Shown: positions 48,226 to 63,150, counted from the stretch's first letter. The stretch: 64,000 nt of DNA from Amycolatopsis nigrescens CSC17Ta-90 (GCF_000384315.1 NZ_ARVW01000001.1:2179746-2243745); one strand, 5' to 3'. The notes: a model not told the origin generated them from the letters alone. Numbers and translations: made by a program.

Positions 48226-51186
48226 TCACCCTTCGTAGAAGATCCGCTCGACCACGGCGTGCGCGCGCCTGGTCGTGCGCAGGTAGGAGTCGAGAAACTC
48301 GCCGGGATCGTCGTCCGCGGAGTAGCCGAGCACCCGCGCCACCGCGGCCAGGTCCCGGCCGGCGCTGGGCACCTGGTCGACGGCTTTGCCCCGGACCAGC
48401 ATGCCGGCGTTGCGCACCCGGGTGGCCAGCAGCCAAGCCTCGGCCAGCGAGTCGGTGTCGGCGCGCTCGGCGAGTCCGGCGTCCGCGATCGCGTCCAGCG
48501 CACCGAGGGTGGACGTCGTGCGCAGCTCCGGAACCTCGTGCGCATACCGCAGCTGCATCAGCTGCGCGGTCCATTCCACGTCCGCGAGCCCGCCACGGCC
48601 GAGCTTGGTGTGCCGGGTCGGGTCGGCACCCTTGGGCATCCGCTCGGTCTCCACCCGCGCCTTGATCCGCCGCACTTCACGCACTTTGGCCAGGTCCAAG
48701 CCGCCGTCGGGGTAGCGGATCGGGTCGATCGCGGCGATGAACTCCTCGCCCAGCTCGGTGTCGCCGGCGATGAACTTGGCGCGCAGGAGGGCCTGCGCCT
48801 CCCACACCTCGCTCCAACGCGCGTAGTACGCACGATACGACTCGAGTGTGCGCACCAGCGGACCGCTACGCCCTTCCGGCCGCAGGTCGGCGTCCACCTG
48901 CAGGGCAGGGTCCTGACTCGGCGCGCCGAGCATCTTGCGCACGGTCTCCGCGACCGAGGACGCGAACTTCACCGCGTCGGTGTCCGAGACGCCTTCCGCC
49001 GGTGCGCAGACGAACAGCACGTCCGCGTCCGAGCCGTAGCCCAGCTCGGCCCCACCCAGCCTGCCCATGCCGATCACCGCGATGGTGGCCGGTTCGGCGC
49101 CGAGTTCGGCCGTCCGCTGACGAGTCGCGGCCGCGAGCGCGGACTGCAGCACCGCGCCCCAGACGCTGGACAGTGCCTCGCACACGGCCGGCGTTTCGAG
49201 CAGGCCGAGCAGGTCCGCCGACGCCACCCGCAGCAGCTCGTGCCGGCGCAGCGAACGGGCCGCGGTCACCGCCGCGTTCAGCCCGGGCTGACGTCTGACC
49301 GCGGCACGCAGCGAGGTCGCGACCTCGGCCGGGGAACGCCCGGCCAACCTGGCCGGGTCGCCCAGCAGCTGGAGCACCTCCGGTGCGCGGACCAGCAGGT
49401 CGGGCACCAGCTTCGAAGTGCCGAGCAGGTAAGCCAGCCGTTCGACCACGGCGCCCTCGTCCCGCAGCACCCGCAGGTACCACGGGGTCTGCTCGAGCGC
49501 CTCGGAGACCTTGCGGTAGGACAGCAGGCCGCCGTCCGGGTCGGGGGTGTCGGCGAACAGGTCCAGCAGCACCGGCAGCAGCGCCTGCTGGATCGACGCG
49601 CGCCTGGACACCCCGGCGGTGAGCGCCTTGATGTGCTGGAGCGCGCCGTCCGGCGCGGCGTAACCGAGCGCGGAGAGCCGGCTCGCCGCCTGTTTCGTGG
49701 TCAGCCGCAGTGCCTCGGTGGGCACATTGGCGACCGACTGCAGCAACGGCCGGTAGAACAGCTTCTCGTGCAGCCGCCGAATCCGCTGGATGTGCCGGCG
49801 GAACTCGGCCAGCAGCAGCTCGCCGGCGCCGCGGCCACGGGCTGGCCGGATCCCGGTGGCCCTGGCCAGTATCCGCAGCTCGGCGGTGTCCGAAGCGTCC
49901 GGGAACAGATGCGTCCGGAGCAGCCGCCGAAGCTGCAGCCGGTGCTCGACGGTGCGCAGGAACTGGTACGACTCCGTCAGCTCCGCCGCGTCCGCTCTGC
50001 CGACGTACCCACCGGCGCCGAGCGCCGCCAGGGCGTCCATTGTGGACGGTGAGCGCAGTTCGGGGTCGACCCGGCCGTGCACCAGCTGCAGCAGCTGCAC
50101 GGCGAACTCGACGTCCCGCAGCCCACCGCGGCCCAGCTTCAGCTCGCGCTCGGCCAGCTCGGAGGGCACGTGCCCTTCCACCCGACGGCGCATCCGCTGG
50201 ACGTCGGGCACGAAGTTCTCCCGATCGGCGGCGGACCAGACCATCGGGGCCACCATCTCGGCGTACTCACGGCCGAGCTCGACGTCCCCGGCCACCGGCC
50301 GTGCTTTCAACAGCGCCTGGAACTCCCAGGTCCGGGCCCATTTCTTGTAGTAGGCCGTATGCCCTTCCATGGTGCGGACCAGCGCGCCGGACTTGCCCTC
50401 CGGCCGAAGCGCCGCGTCCACCTCGAAGCAGGCTTTGCCGACGATCCGCATCGTCGTGCTCGCCAGCCGGGTGGCCGCCTGGAGGTCGCCGTCGCCGACG
50501 AAGATGACGTCCACGTCGCTGACGTAGTTCAGTTCGCGGCCACCGCATTTGCCCATCGCGATGATCGCGAGGCGCACGTCCTCGGGGTGCCCGATTTCGT
50601 GCTCGGCCAGCGCGAGCCCGGCGACCAGCGCGGCCTCGGCCAGCGCGGTGAGCTCGCTGGCGATCTCCGCGTACGGCGGCGCCACCAGCTGGTCGTCGAC
50701 GACATGCCCGAGGTCCGCCGCGGCGATTTCGAGCAGCAGCCCGCGGTATTCGGCACGCAGCGCCTGCTCCGGCTGTTCCGGCTCGCGGACCGCGGCGAGC
50801 AGCTGATCCGCATACGTACCGGCCTCGGTGGACTTCCCACCGGTCAGCCGGCGCCACTGGCCGGGCGCGCTCGCCAGGAAGTCGGCGAGTGCGCTGGACG
50901 CACCGAGCACGCCGAGCAGCCGGCCGCGCAGCACCCGATCGGTCCGCAGCGCCTCGTCGAGTTCTGCCCAGCCGGACTCGTCGGCCTCGCGGATCCGGTC
51001 CAGGCCGCGCAGCGCGAGATCGGGGTCCGCAGAGCGGGTCAGCGAGCTGAGAATTTCGCCGCTGCTCTCCACCGGACCATCGGGACCCCACCAGCCGGCG
51101 GCCCGCAACTGGTCCTCGGCACGGTCGTCGGTGAAGCCGTATCGCGCCGCGGACGCGGTCGGCCGGGATCGCTCTGCCATCGCCAC
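48226..51186 (-). CDS. glnE: Bifunctional glutamine synthetase adenylyltransferase/adenylyl-removing enzyme
   Basis: 986-aa GlnE. The N-terminal removase nucleotidyltransferase domain (ELNYVSDVDVIFVGDGD) and the C-terminal transferase domain (GGAELGYGSDADVLFVCAP) are joined by long helical linkers, as in all GlnE proteins. It adenylylates and deadenylylates Tyr402 of GlnA1 (43911). The first ATG is at 51186; ATG 51180 is equally possible. It follows pit by 28 nt. Confidence 0.97.
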   Translation of the reverse strand: MAMAERSRPTASAARYGFTDDRAEDQLRAAGWWGPDGPVESSGEILSSLTRSADPDLALRGLDRIREADESGWAELDEALRTDRVLRGRLLGVLGASSALADFLASAPGQWRRLTGGKSTEAGTYADQLLAAVREPEQPEQALRAEYRGLLLEIAAADLGHVVDDQLVAPPYAEIASELTALAEAALVAGLALAEHEIGHPEDVRLAIIAMGKCGGRELNYVSDVDVIFVGDGDLQAATRLASTTMRIVGKACFEVDAALRPEGKSGALVRTMEGHTAYYKKWARTWEFQALLKARPVAGDVELGREYAEMVAPMVWSAADRENFVPDVQRMRRRVEGHVPSELAERELKLGRGGLRDVEFAVQLLQLVHGRVDPELRSPSTMDALAALGAGGYVGRADAAELTESYQFLRTVEHRLQLRRLLRTHLFPDASDTAELRILARATGIRPARGRGAGELLLAEFRRHIQRIRRLHEKLFYRPLLQSVANVPTEALRLTTKQAASRLSALGYAAPDGALQHIKALTAGVSRRASIQQALLPVLLDLFADTPDPDGGLLSYRKVSEALEQTPWYLRVLRDEGAVVERLAYLLGTSKLVPDLLVRAPEVLQLLGDPARLAGRSPAEVATSLRAAVRRQPGLNAAVTAARSLRRHELLRVASADLLGLLETPAVCEALSSVWGAVLQSALAAATRQRTAELGAEPATIAVIGMGRLGGAELGYGSDADVLFVCAPAEGVSDTDAVKFASSVAETVRKMLGAPSQDPALQVDADLRPEGRSGPLVRTLESYRAYYARWSEVWEAQALLRAKFIAGDTELGEEFIAAIDPIRYPDGGLDLAKVREVRRIKARVETERMPKGADPTRHTKLGRGGLADVEWTAQLMQLRYAHEVPELRTTSTLGALDAIADAGLAERADTDSLAEAWLLATRVRNAGMLVRGKAVDQVPSAGRDLAAVARVLGYSADDDPGEFLDSYLRTTRRAHAVVERIFYEG

Positions 51187-51214
51187 CTACCGTAGTCGGC
51201 CGGGCGGCCTGGTC

Positions 51215-52360
51215 CTAGGCGGCGAGGCGCGGCGACGCGGGTTCCGCCCCTGGTGCGGACGGCTCCGGCACGTGGAAGCTGTGCGCGGTGACCGGCTTGC
51301 GGCGGGAAAGCAGATAGATGCCGACACCGAAGAGGATGCCGCCGATCCCGACGCCGATCGTGCCGCCGGTACCGAGCGAGGTGAGCTTGCCGGCCACCGC
51401 CCCGACCACCGCCGCGGCCGGCAGGGTGAACAGCCAGGCGATGACCATCCGACCGGCCAGTCCCCAGCGCACCGGCGCACCCCGGCGACCGACGCCGGAG
51501 CCGAGCACCCCACCCGAGCAGACATGGGTGGTGGACAGCGGGAACCCCAAGTTCGAGGACACCAGGATTACGGCGGCCGAGCTGGTCTGCGCGGTGAAGC
51601 CCTGCGGCCCCTCGATGTCGGTCAGGCCCTTGCCCAGGGTGTAGGTGATCCGCCAGCCGCCGAGGTAGGTGCCGAGCGCCAGCGCCAGCGCGGCACTGAT
51701 GATCACCCAGGTGGGCGGCGCCGAACCGGGTGCCAGCGTGCCGGAGCTGATCAGCGTCAGGGTGATGATGCCCATGGTCTTCTGCGCGTCGTTGGTGCCG
51801 TGCGCGAGCGAGACCAGTGACGCCGAAATGATCTGCCCGACCCGGAAGCCCGTCGCGGTCTGTTCGCCCTTGCGCCGGCGCAGGTACCGGTAGAGCAGGA
51901 AGGTCGCCGTCATCGCCACGGTGCCGGCGATCACCGGCGACGCCACGGCCGGCAGCAGCACCTTGTCCAGGATCTTCGCGAAGTGCACCGAATCGCTGCC
52001 CGCGGCCACCCAGGTCGCGCCGATCAAGCCACCGAAGAGTGCGTGCGACGAACTCGACGGCAGCCCAACGAACCAGGTGAACAGGTTCCAGATGATGGCG
52101 CCGATCAGGCCGCCGAACACGATGGCCGGGCCGACCTTGCTGTCGTCCACCAGTCCACTGGAGATGGTCTTGGCGACCTCAATGGACAGGAACGCGCCGG
52201 CGAGGTTCAGTACTGCGGACAGCGCCACCGCCGTCTTGGGCCGCAGCGCACCGGTCGCGATCGAGGTGGCCATCGCGTTGGCCGTGTCGTGGAATCCGTT
52301 GGTGAAATCGAAGACCAGCGCCGTGGCGACCACGACGACGACCAGTAACGTGGGGTCCAC
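51215..52360 (-). CDS. Inorganic phosphate transporter, PiT family
   Basis: 381-aa low-affinity phosphate permease with about ten helices and the PiT repeats (FDFTNGFHDTANAMATSIATGAL near the start, and SLAHGTNDAQKTMGI). The GTG at 52360 has GGAGG 5 nt upstream; an upstream ATG is unlikely. It sits between GATase and glnE in one minus-strand unit. Confidence 0.95.
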   Translation of the reverse strand: MDPTLLVVVVVATALVFDFTNGFHDTANAMATSIATGALRPKTAVALSAVLNLAGAFLSIEVAKTISSGLVDDSKVGPAIVFGGLIGAIIWNLFTWFVGLPSSSSHALFGGLIGATWVAAGSDSVHFAKILDKVLLPAVASPVIAGTVAMTATFLLYRYLRRRKGEQTATGFRVGQIISASLVSLAHGTNDAQKTMGIITLTLISSGTLAPGSAPPTWVIISAALALALGTYLGGWRITYTLGKGLTDIEGPQGFTAQTSSAAVILVSSNLGFPLSTTHVCSGGVLGSGVGRRGAPVRWGLAGRMVIAWLFTLPAAAVVGAVAGKLTSLGTGGTIGVGIGGILFGVGIYLLSRRKPVTAHSFHVPEPSAPGAEPASPRLAA

Positions 52361-52454
52361 CCCGACCTCCGAACCCTGTGTGCCTTCCCCCGCAACGTAC
52401 CTGACGATCACCCAGGAGCGTTAAGGCGCCATTAATACCGAGGCCGGTGGCTTG

Positions 52455-53210
52455 CTACGCGAGCGGCAAACTCCGTCCTGGATCAACCGCCGCCTGGAGC
52501 TTCCCCTCGACCAGTCGGACGAACCGCTCGGCGAAAGGTTGCCAGGTGTGTTCGAGGTCTTCGTGCAGCCGGGTGAGTGTTTCGGTTTCGAAAGCACCCG
52601 CACGCGCGAATTCGGCGAGCTCCGGCGAGTCCCGAGCCCATTCCAGCACGACCTCGGGCGTGGTCTCGATGTGGAACTGAATGCCGTAGATGCAGCCGTT
52701 CAACCGGAATGCCTGGTTCGGATACTTCGGCGCCGAGGCGAGCAGTTCCGCTCCCGGCGGCAGCCGGTCGACGGCGTCCCGATGGAACTGGAGCACGTCC
52801 TGCATCAGCGGCAGGTCGGCGAAGAGCGGATCCGTCCACGCGATGTCCTTCTTGGACACCAGCGCACCGCCGGCTTCGGGCCCGCGGTCACCCAGCACGA
52901 CCCGGCCACCGGTGGCGTCGGCGAGCATCTGCGCGCCGAGGCAGATGGCCAACGTCGGTAGCCTGGTCCCGGCCGCGGTGGCGAGCAACCGCCGGACGGC
53001 GGGAAGCCACGGGTAGTTGGTGTCGTCGTCGGCGTCCATCCCGCCGCCGAGCACGACCAAGCCCTGGTAGCCGTCGAGGCTTTCCGGCAGTTGGTCCCCC
53101 GGTGGCAGCCGGACGTCCAGTTCGGCGCCGGCGCCGGTGAGCCAGTCGCCGAGCGGGCCCGGCGGGTCGGAGGGGTCGGGCTGGATGATCAGCAGTCGCG
53201 GTGCGCTCAC
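52455..53210 (-). CDS. Class I glutamine amidotransferase-like protein
   Basis: 251-aa GATase1 of the GMP-synthase-like family. Catalytic Cys90 (AICLGAQ) and His180 (IQFHIETTPE) are in place. No synthetase domain is attached, so the acceptor is unknown. A GTG start lies 7 nt after TACCCT, so it is probably leaderless. First gene of the likely GATase-pit-glnE-thioesterase unit. Confidence 0.9.
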   Translation of the reverse strand: MSAPRLLIIQPDPSDPPGPLGDWLTGAGAELDVRLPPGDQLPESLDGYQGLVVLGGGMDADDDTNYPWLPAVRRLLATAAGTRLPTLAICLGAQMLADATGGRVVLGDRGPEAGGALVSKKDIAWTDPLFADLPLMQDVLQFHRDAVDRLPPGAELLASAPKYPNQAFRLNGCIYGIQFHIETTPEVVLEWARDSPELAEFARAGAFETETLTRLHEDLEHTWQPFAERFVRLVEGKLQAAVDPGRSLPLA

Positions 53211-53242
53211 CTGACCGAGGGTACGGACCGGTTTTGGGCATA

Positions 53243-53311
53243 AAAAGAGGGAGGGGGTTCGGGTCTCGGGAGAACCGTGCTGGTTCTCGACCGGGACCCG
53301 AACCCCCTCCC
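53243..53311 (-). terminator. rrn operon terminator
   Basis: A long hairpin with arms GGGAGGGGGTTCGGGTC / GACCCGAACCCCCTCCC (53249-53265, 53295-53311) and an inner GAGAACC/GGTTCTC stem, followed on the minus strand by TTTTT. It starts about 10 nt 3' of the 5S. Confidence 0.9.
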
Positions 53312-53320
53312 TTAAAGGGT

Positions 53321-53439
53321 GTTCGGCGGTGTCCTACTCTCCCACACCCCTTCGGGTGCAGTACCATCGGCGCTGGCAGGCTTAGCTTCCGGGTTCGGAA
53401 TGGGACCGGGCGTTTCCCTGCCGCCATGACCACCGTAAC
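53321..53439 (-). rRNA. rrf: 5S ribosomal RNA
   Basis: About 119 nt, beginning GTTACGGTGGTCATGGCGG and ending CACCGCCGAAC, with the typical actinobacterial GGGTGCAG/CTGGCAGG-type loops. Ends are approximate by a few bases. Confidence 0.95.
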
Positions 53440-53529
53440 TCTATCAACACCACAACCCCGCCCACATAGTTGCTGCGGGGTGGTGTGGTGTTTCAGAGCT
53501 GTAGAGCGGATGCGTAGCATGTTTGTGGG

Positions 53530-58491
<4,962 letters not shown>

Positions 58492-58696
58492 TGAATTTGA
58501 CCGATGACCATAATCATCTCAAAGGAACCTCAAACGAGGTTCAAATACATAAGCTCTACTGGCTTAGTTCACTAGCACACTGTTGAGTTCTCAAACAACA
58601 CACCGAATTGTTTCTTGAAGTCATATCCCGAAGAGAAGCAACAATCCAACGAGGTTAGTCGTAGGGGTTGTCAGCCAACTTCAGGGCCGTCGCAGA
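58492..58696 (-). other. rrn leader region
   Basis: Leader of about 200 nt between promoter and 16S, with the actinobacterial leader motif TTGTTTGAGAACTCAACA (58581-58600 on the opposite strand), the boxA-like/RNase III region repeated in the spacer. No gene. Confidence 0.7.
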
Positions 58697-58725
58697 ACAT
58701 TACCCGGTTCGATCCGCGGTGTCAA
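58697..58725 (-). promoter_or_regulatory. rrn promoter
   Basis: -35 TTGACA (58725-58720), a 17-nt spacer and -10 TAATGT (58702-58697), a near-consensus vegetative promoter about 205 nt upstream of 16S. Confidence 0.8.
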
Positions 58726-58855
58726 CCCGCTCGACCCGGTCTGTGAGGCCTGGTGAAGTCTACTCCACCTCGTCCTCCGCAGTTCATCCGGCCCTCGAGG
58801 CTTTCACCTCGTGGCCCGGCGTTCCTGGCGACGAAGAGAAGATTACAGGTCCAGG

Positions 58856-58878
58856 AACCCCCCTCGAACAGGGGGGTT
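58856..58878 (-). terminator. Hairpin between amidase and rrn promoter
   Basis: AACCCCCC-TCGAACA-GGGGGGTT, 8-bp perfect arms, 22 nt past the amidase stop. It would keep amidase transcription out of the rrn promoter. Confidence 0.6.
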
Positions 58879-58899
58879 GGTTAACCGCGTTTCCGCAGT

Positions 58900-60459
58900 T
58901 CAGCCCGTCGTTTTCAGGTATCGCGGCGGTTGCCTGGCACCGGCCGCCCGCTCGAAGGCGCCGGCCAGCGTGAGCACTTCGGCGTCCGCCCACCGCCCGG
59001 CCATGAACGAGATCCCGACCGGCAGCGCACCGACGAAACCGGCCGGCACCGTGGCGGCCGGGTAGCCCGCGACCGCGGCCGGGGTCGAGGACGGGATCAC
59101 GTCGTTGTCGCCGGTGGCGCAGTTCGTCTTCCAGGCCGGCGGGTTCGTCGGCGCGGCTATCGCGTCCAGCCGGTGCGCGGCCAGCACCTCGTCCACCGAA
59201 CGTTTCGCCAGGTCGGTCAGCTCGGCGCGGTTCGCCAGGTAGCCGGGGTCGTCCGGCGCCGGCGCGACCAGTGCCTGTTCGAACAGCTCCTGGCCGGCGA
59301 AACAGGTCTGCTCCAACGGGTCGCCGCGGTTGTACTCGATCAGCGCGGCCAGGTCTCGCGGGACGTTCGTCCTGGTGCTCAGGTACTTGTCGATGTCGCG
59401 GTGGAACTCGGTGAGCAGCGCCGGGAACTCGAGCTCGGCGAGCCTTGCCTGGTAGGGCGGGTCCACCTCGATCACCTGCGCGCCGCGGTCGGTGAGCACC
59501 TTCGCGGCCTTGGTCATCACGGCGTCCGTCTCCGGGCCGAGCACCGGCAACCGCCAGAGACCGATCCTGGCACCGCGCAACGCGTCCGGCCGCAGCAGTC
59601 CGGCGTAGTCGGTGGGCTGATCGGCCGGGTACTCGCCGGTCGCCGGGTCCGCCGGGTCGCGGCCCTGCAGCGCCGACATGGTCAGCGCGACGTCGACCAA
59701 GTGCCGCGCCATCGGGCCGGCGGTGTCCTGCTCGGCCGAGATCGGCACCACCCCGGTCCGGCTGACCAGGCCGAGGCTCGGTTTGTGGCCGACCGTGCCG
59801 GTCATCCCGGCCGGGCAGACGATCGAGCCGTCCGTCTCGCTGCCGATCGCGACCTGGGCCAGCGAGGCGGCCACCCCGGCGGCGGAACCGGCCGACGAGC
59901 CGCAGGGGTTGCGGTCCAGCACATACGGGTTGTTCGTCTGGCCGCCGACCCCGGACCAGCCCGAGGTCGGCTTCGCGGCCCGGAAGTTCGCCCACTCCGA
60001 CAGGTTCGCCTTGCCGAGGACCACCGCCCCTGCCTCGCGCAGCCTGCTCACCAGGCTCGCGTCACGGGCGGGCGGCGCGCCGCGCAAGGCCCGCGAACCC
60101 GCCGTCGTCTGCTGGTTCGCGGTGTCGATGTTGTCCTTGAGCAGCACCGGAATCCCGTCCAGCGGCCCGCGCGAATGTCCGGTCCGGCGCCGGGTGTCGC
60201 TGGCCGCGGCCTCAGCGAGCGCGGCCTTGTTCGGCGCGAGCACCGCGTTCACCTTGCCGTCCACCGTGCGGATCCGGTCCAGGTACGCCGAGGTCAGCCG
60301 GACCGAGGTCAACCGGTGCGCGTCCATCCGCGCCTGCAGCTGCGGGATGGTGGCCGCGTCCAGGTCGAACCCGAGCCCTTTCGGCTCGGCCGAGGCCGGT
60401 GCGACCAGCCCGATCGAAAGCAGCACGGCAGTGGCCAGTACCGGCATCCGCTTCCGCAT
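58900..60459 (-). CDS. Secreted amidase (amidase signature family)
   Basis: 519-aa amidase with an N-terminal signal peptide (about 1-24, cleavage after APASA). The amidase signature triad is Lys108 (VLLKDNID), cis-Ser188/189 (CGSSAGS) and nucleophile Ser212 (TDGSIVCPA). It would hydrolyse extracellular amides; substrate unknown. It lies between glnA2 and the rrn operon on the minus strand, about 20 nt after glnA2, so the two may be co-transcribed. Confidence 0.93.
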   Translation of the reverse strand: MRKRMPVLATAVLLSIGLVAPASAEPKGLGFDLDAATIPQLQARMDAHRLTSVRLTSAYLDRIRTVDGKVNAVLAPNKAALAEAAASDTRRRTGHSRGPLDGIPVLLKDNIDTANQQTTAGSRALRGAPPARDASLVSRLREAGAVVLGKANLSEWANFRAAKPTSGWSGVGGQTNNPYVLDRNPCGSSAGSAAGVAASLAQVAIGSETDGSIVCPAGMTGTVGHKPSLGLVSRTGVVPISAEQDTAGPMARHLVDVALTMSALQGRDPADPATGEYPADQPTDYAGLLRPDALRGARIGLWRLPVLGPETDAVMTKAAKVLTDRGAQVIEVDPPYQARLAELEFPALLTEFHRDIDKYLSTRTNVPRDLAALIEYNRGDPLEQTCFAGQELFEQALVAPAPDDPGYLANRAELTDLAKRSVDEVLAAHRLDAIAAPTNPPAWKTNCATGDNDVIPSSTPAAVAGYPAATVPAGFVGALPVGISFMAGRWADAEVLTLAGAFERAAGARQPPRYLKTTG

Positions 60460-60480
60460 GCGGCGAGCTCCCTCGGGGTT

Positions 60481-61824
60481 CTAGAGCACCGGCAACAGGG
60501 TCCGCAGTTCGTACGGCGTCACCGCGCTGCGGTAGTTGTCCCACTCAACCCGCTTGTTGCGCAAGAAGAAGTCGTAAACATGTTCGCCGAGCGCCTCGGG
60601 CAGCAGCTCGGAGCGCTCCATCTCGGTCAGCGCCTCGCCGAGGTTCTGCGGCAGCTGGGCGTAACCCGCCGCCTTGCGCTCGGTGTCGGACAGCGTCCAG
60701 ATGTTGTCCTCGGCCGGCGGCGGGAGCTCGTAGCCCTTCTCGATGCCCTTGAGCCCGGCGGCCAGTATCACCGAGTAGGCCAGGTACGGGTTGCAGGCGG
60801 AGTCGAGGGTCCGGATCTCCACCCGCCGCGACGACGCCTTGCCCGGCGAGTACATCGGCACCCGTACCAGCGCCGAGCGGTTGGACCGGCCCCAGGACAC
60901 CGTGGTCGGCGCCTCGCCACCGGCGATCAGCCGCTTGTAGGAGTTCACCCACTGGTTGGTGACCGCGGAGATCTCCCTGGCGTGCGTGAGCAGGCCGGCC
61001 ACGAACGCCTTGCCGGTGTCGGACAGCTCGTACGGGTCTTCGGGGTGGTAGAAGGCGTTGCGATCGCCCTCGAACAGGGAGACGTGCGTGTGCATGCCCG
61101 AGCCGGGCTGGTCGGTGAACGGCTTCGGCATGAAGCTCGCGCGCACGCCCTGGGTGAGCGCGACCTCCTTGATCACGTACCGGAAGGTCATCACGTTGTC
61201 GGCCATGGTGAGCGCGTCGGCATAGCGCAGGTCGATCTCCTGCTGCCCCGGCGCGCCCTCGTGGTGGCTGAACTCCACCGAGATGCCCATCGCCTCCAGC
61301 GTCTCGATCGCGTGTCGCCGGAAGTGCGTGGCGGTGGCGTGGCTGGCCTGGTCGAAGTAGCCGCCGTTGTCCGCGGGCTCTGGCTCGCTGCCGTCGTCCG
61401 GCAGGGTGGAGAGCAGGAAGAACTCGATCTCGGGGTGCACGTAGCAGGTGAAGCCGGCCTCGCCGGCCTTGGACAGCTGGCGGCGCAGCACGTGCCGCGG
61501 GTCGGCCCAGGACGGCGAACCGTCCGGCATCGCGATGTCGCAGAACATCCGCGCCGAGTACGGGGCGCCTTCCGGGGTCTCCCATGGCAGCACCTGGAAG
61601 GTGGCCGGGTCGGGCTTGGCCACCATGTCCGACTCGTAGACCCTGGCGAAGCCTTCGATGGCCGAGCCGTCGAACCCGATTCCCTCGCTGAACGCACCTT
61701 CGAGCTCGGCGGGCGCGACCGCCACCGACTTGAGGAACCCCAGTACGTCGGTGAACCAGAGCCGGACGAAACGAATGTCGCGTTCTTCGAGCGTGCGCAG
61801 CACGAACTCCTGCTGGCGATCCAT
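60481..61824 (-). CDS. glnA2: Glutamine synthetase family protein GlnA2
   Basis: 447-aa GS-I-type ligase (EERDIRFVRLWFTDVLGFLKSVAVAP latch, GFDGSAIEGF, CYVHPEIEFFLL, SRRVEIRTLD). The adenylylation tyrosine loop is replaced by AEDNIWTLSDTERKA, so GlnE should not regulate it. It corresponds to Rv2222c, and some actinobacterial GlnA2 proteins have been assigned gamma-glutamylpolyamine synthesis. Its position beyond glnE is conserved, but here an rrn operon, pit, GATase and amidase lie between them. Confidence 0.95.
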   Translation of the reverse strand: MDRQQEFVLRTLEERDIRFVRLWFTDVLGFLKSVAVAPAELEGAFSEGIGFDGSAIEGFARVYESDMVAKPDPATFQVLPWETPEGAPYSARMFCDIAMPDGSPSWADPRHVLRRQLSKAGEAGFTCYVHPEIEFFLLSTLPDDGSEPEPADNGGYFDQASHATATHFRRHAIETLEAMGISVEFSHHEGAPGQQEIDLRYADALTMADNVMTFRYVIKEVALTQGVRASFMPKPFTDQPGSGMHTHVSLFEGDRNAFYHPEDPYELSDTGKAFVAGLLTHAREISAVTNQWVNSYKRLIAGGEAPTTVSWGRSNRSALVRVPMYSPGKASSRRVEIRTLDSACNPYLAYSVILAAGLKGIEKGYELPPPAEDNIWTLSDTERKAAGYAQLPQNLGEALTEMERSELLPEALGEHVYDFFLRNKRVEWDNYRSAVTPYELRTLLPVL

Positions 61825-61860
61825 GGCGCGACCCTATGCGTGACTTGTTAACGGCATGTT

Positions 61861-63150
61861 TCACGACGCGCCGGTAAGCCGGGATGGATCCTTGCGCACC
61901 CGGACCGACATCAACGCGGCCAGCGCGCAGAGGCCACCGGCCAGGTACCAGGCCAGGTCGTAGGTGCCCAGCTGGTCGCGCACCAGCCCGGCGCCGAAGG
62001 CCGCGATCGCCGCACCGACCTGGTGCGACGCGAACACCCAGCCGAACACGATCGGGCCGGTGAGCCCGAAGTGCTGGCGGCAGAGCGCCACCGTCGGCGG
62101 CACCGTGGCCACCCAGTCCAGGCCGTAGAAGACGATGAACGCCCACATCGGCGGCTCGGTGGTCGGCGCGAACAGCTGCGGGAGCAGCAGCAGCGACGCC
62201 CCGCGCAGGAAGTAGTACCCGCCGAGCAGCCAGCGCGCGTCGACCTTGTCGGTCAGCCAGCCGGACGCGATGGTGCCAGCCACGTCGAACAGCCCGACCA
62301 GCGCTAGCAGGCCGGCGGCCGTGGTCGGCGGCATCCCGTGGTCGTGCGCCGCCGGTACGAAATGGGTGCCGATCAGGCCGTTCGTGGACGCACCGCAGAT
62401 CGCGAAACCGCCTGCCAGCAACCAGAACGTGCGAGTACGGGCCGCGTCGCGCAGGACTTGGAGCGCACGCTTCGCGGCACCTGAGCTCGACGCGGGCGCG
62501 ACCTGCTCGACGTCATCAAGCGCCGCACCGTAGGCCGTCGTGCCCACGTCGCTCGGGCGGTCGCGGAGGAAAAGCAACACGATCGGAACGACCGCCAGCG
62601 CGGCGAACGCCACGGTGAGCGACGCGGACCGCCAGCCGTGGTCGGTGGCGAGCGTCGCGATGACCGGCAGGAAGATCAGCTGACCGGCCGCGCCCGCCGC
62701 CGTCAGCACACCGCTGACCAGGCCGCGGTGCTTGACGAACCAGCGGCTGGTCACGGTCGCCACGAAGGTCAGCGCCATCGAGCCGGTACCGACTCCGACC
62801 AGCACGCCCCAGCACAGCAGGAGCTGCCAGCTGGCGGTCATGAACACGGTCAGCCCGCTGCCGCAGGCGACCAGCACCAGCGCGCCGGCCACCACCCGCC
62901 GCATGCCGAGCCGCTCCATCAGCGCCGCGGCGAAAGGCGAGATCAGCCCGTACAGGATCAGGTTGATCGAGACGGCGGCCGAGATGGTGCTGGTGGACCA
63001 GCCGAACTCGTGGTGCAGCGGGTCGATCAGCACGCTCGGCGCGGCACGGAAGCCGGCCGCGCCGACCAGTGCGATGAATCCCGTGGCGGCGACCAGCCAG
63101 GCCCAGTGCACCCGGCGCGTGGCGCGGACGGGCTCCTCGATTCGTGTCAC
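61861..63150 (-). CDS. MFS transporter (oxalate/formate- or monocarboxylate-like)
   Basis: 429-aa permease with 12 predicted helices and the MFS loop LMERLGMRRVVAGA between helices 2 and 3, repeated as GWLTDKVDARWLLG in the second half. The overall pattern (GFGWSTSTISAAVSINLILYGLISPFAAALMERLG) is OFA/MCT-like. The start is taken as GTG 63150; an upstream ATG at 63228 would overlap the divergent regulator. Likely controlled by the AraC gene next door. Confidence 0.87.
   Translation of the reverse strand: MTRIEEPVRATRRVHWAWLVAATGFIALVGAAGFRAAPSVLIDPLHHEFGWSTSTISAAVSINLILYGLISPFAAALMERLGMRRVVAGALVLVACGSGLTVFMTASWQLLLCWGVLVGVGTGSMALTFVATVTSRWFVKHRGLVSGVLTAAGAAGQLIFLPVIATLATDHGWRSASLTVAFAALAVVPIVLLFLRDRPSDVGTTAYGAALDDVEQVAPASSSGAAKRALQVLRDAARTRTFWLLAGGFAICGASTNGLIGTHFVPAAHDHGMPPTTAAGLLALVGLFDVAGTIASGWLTDKVDARWLLGGYYFLRGASLLLLPQLFAPTTEPPMWAFIVFYGLDWVATVPPTVALCRQHFGLTGPIVFGWVFASHQVGAAIAAFGAGLVRDQLGTYDLAWYLAGGLCALAALMSVRVRKDPSRLTGAS

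Noticed and set aside
58930..61851. A 973-codon open frame opposite amidase and glnA2
   Set aside because: Antisense shadow of two well-supported genes; no recognisable protein features.
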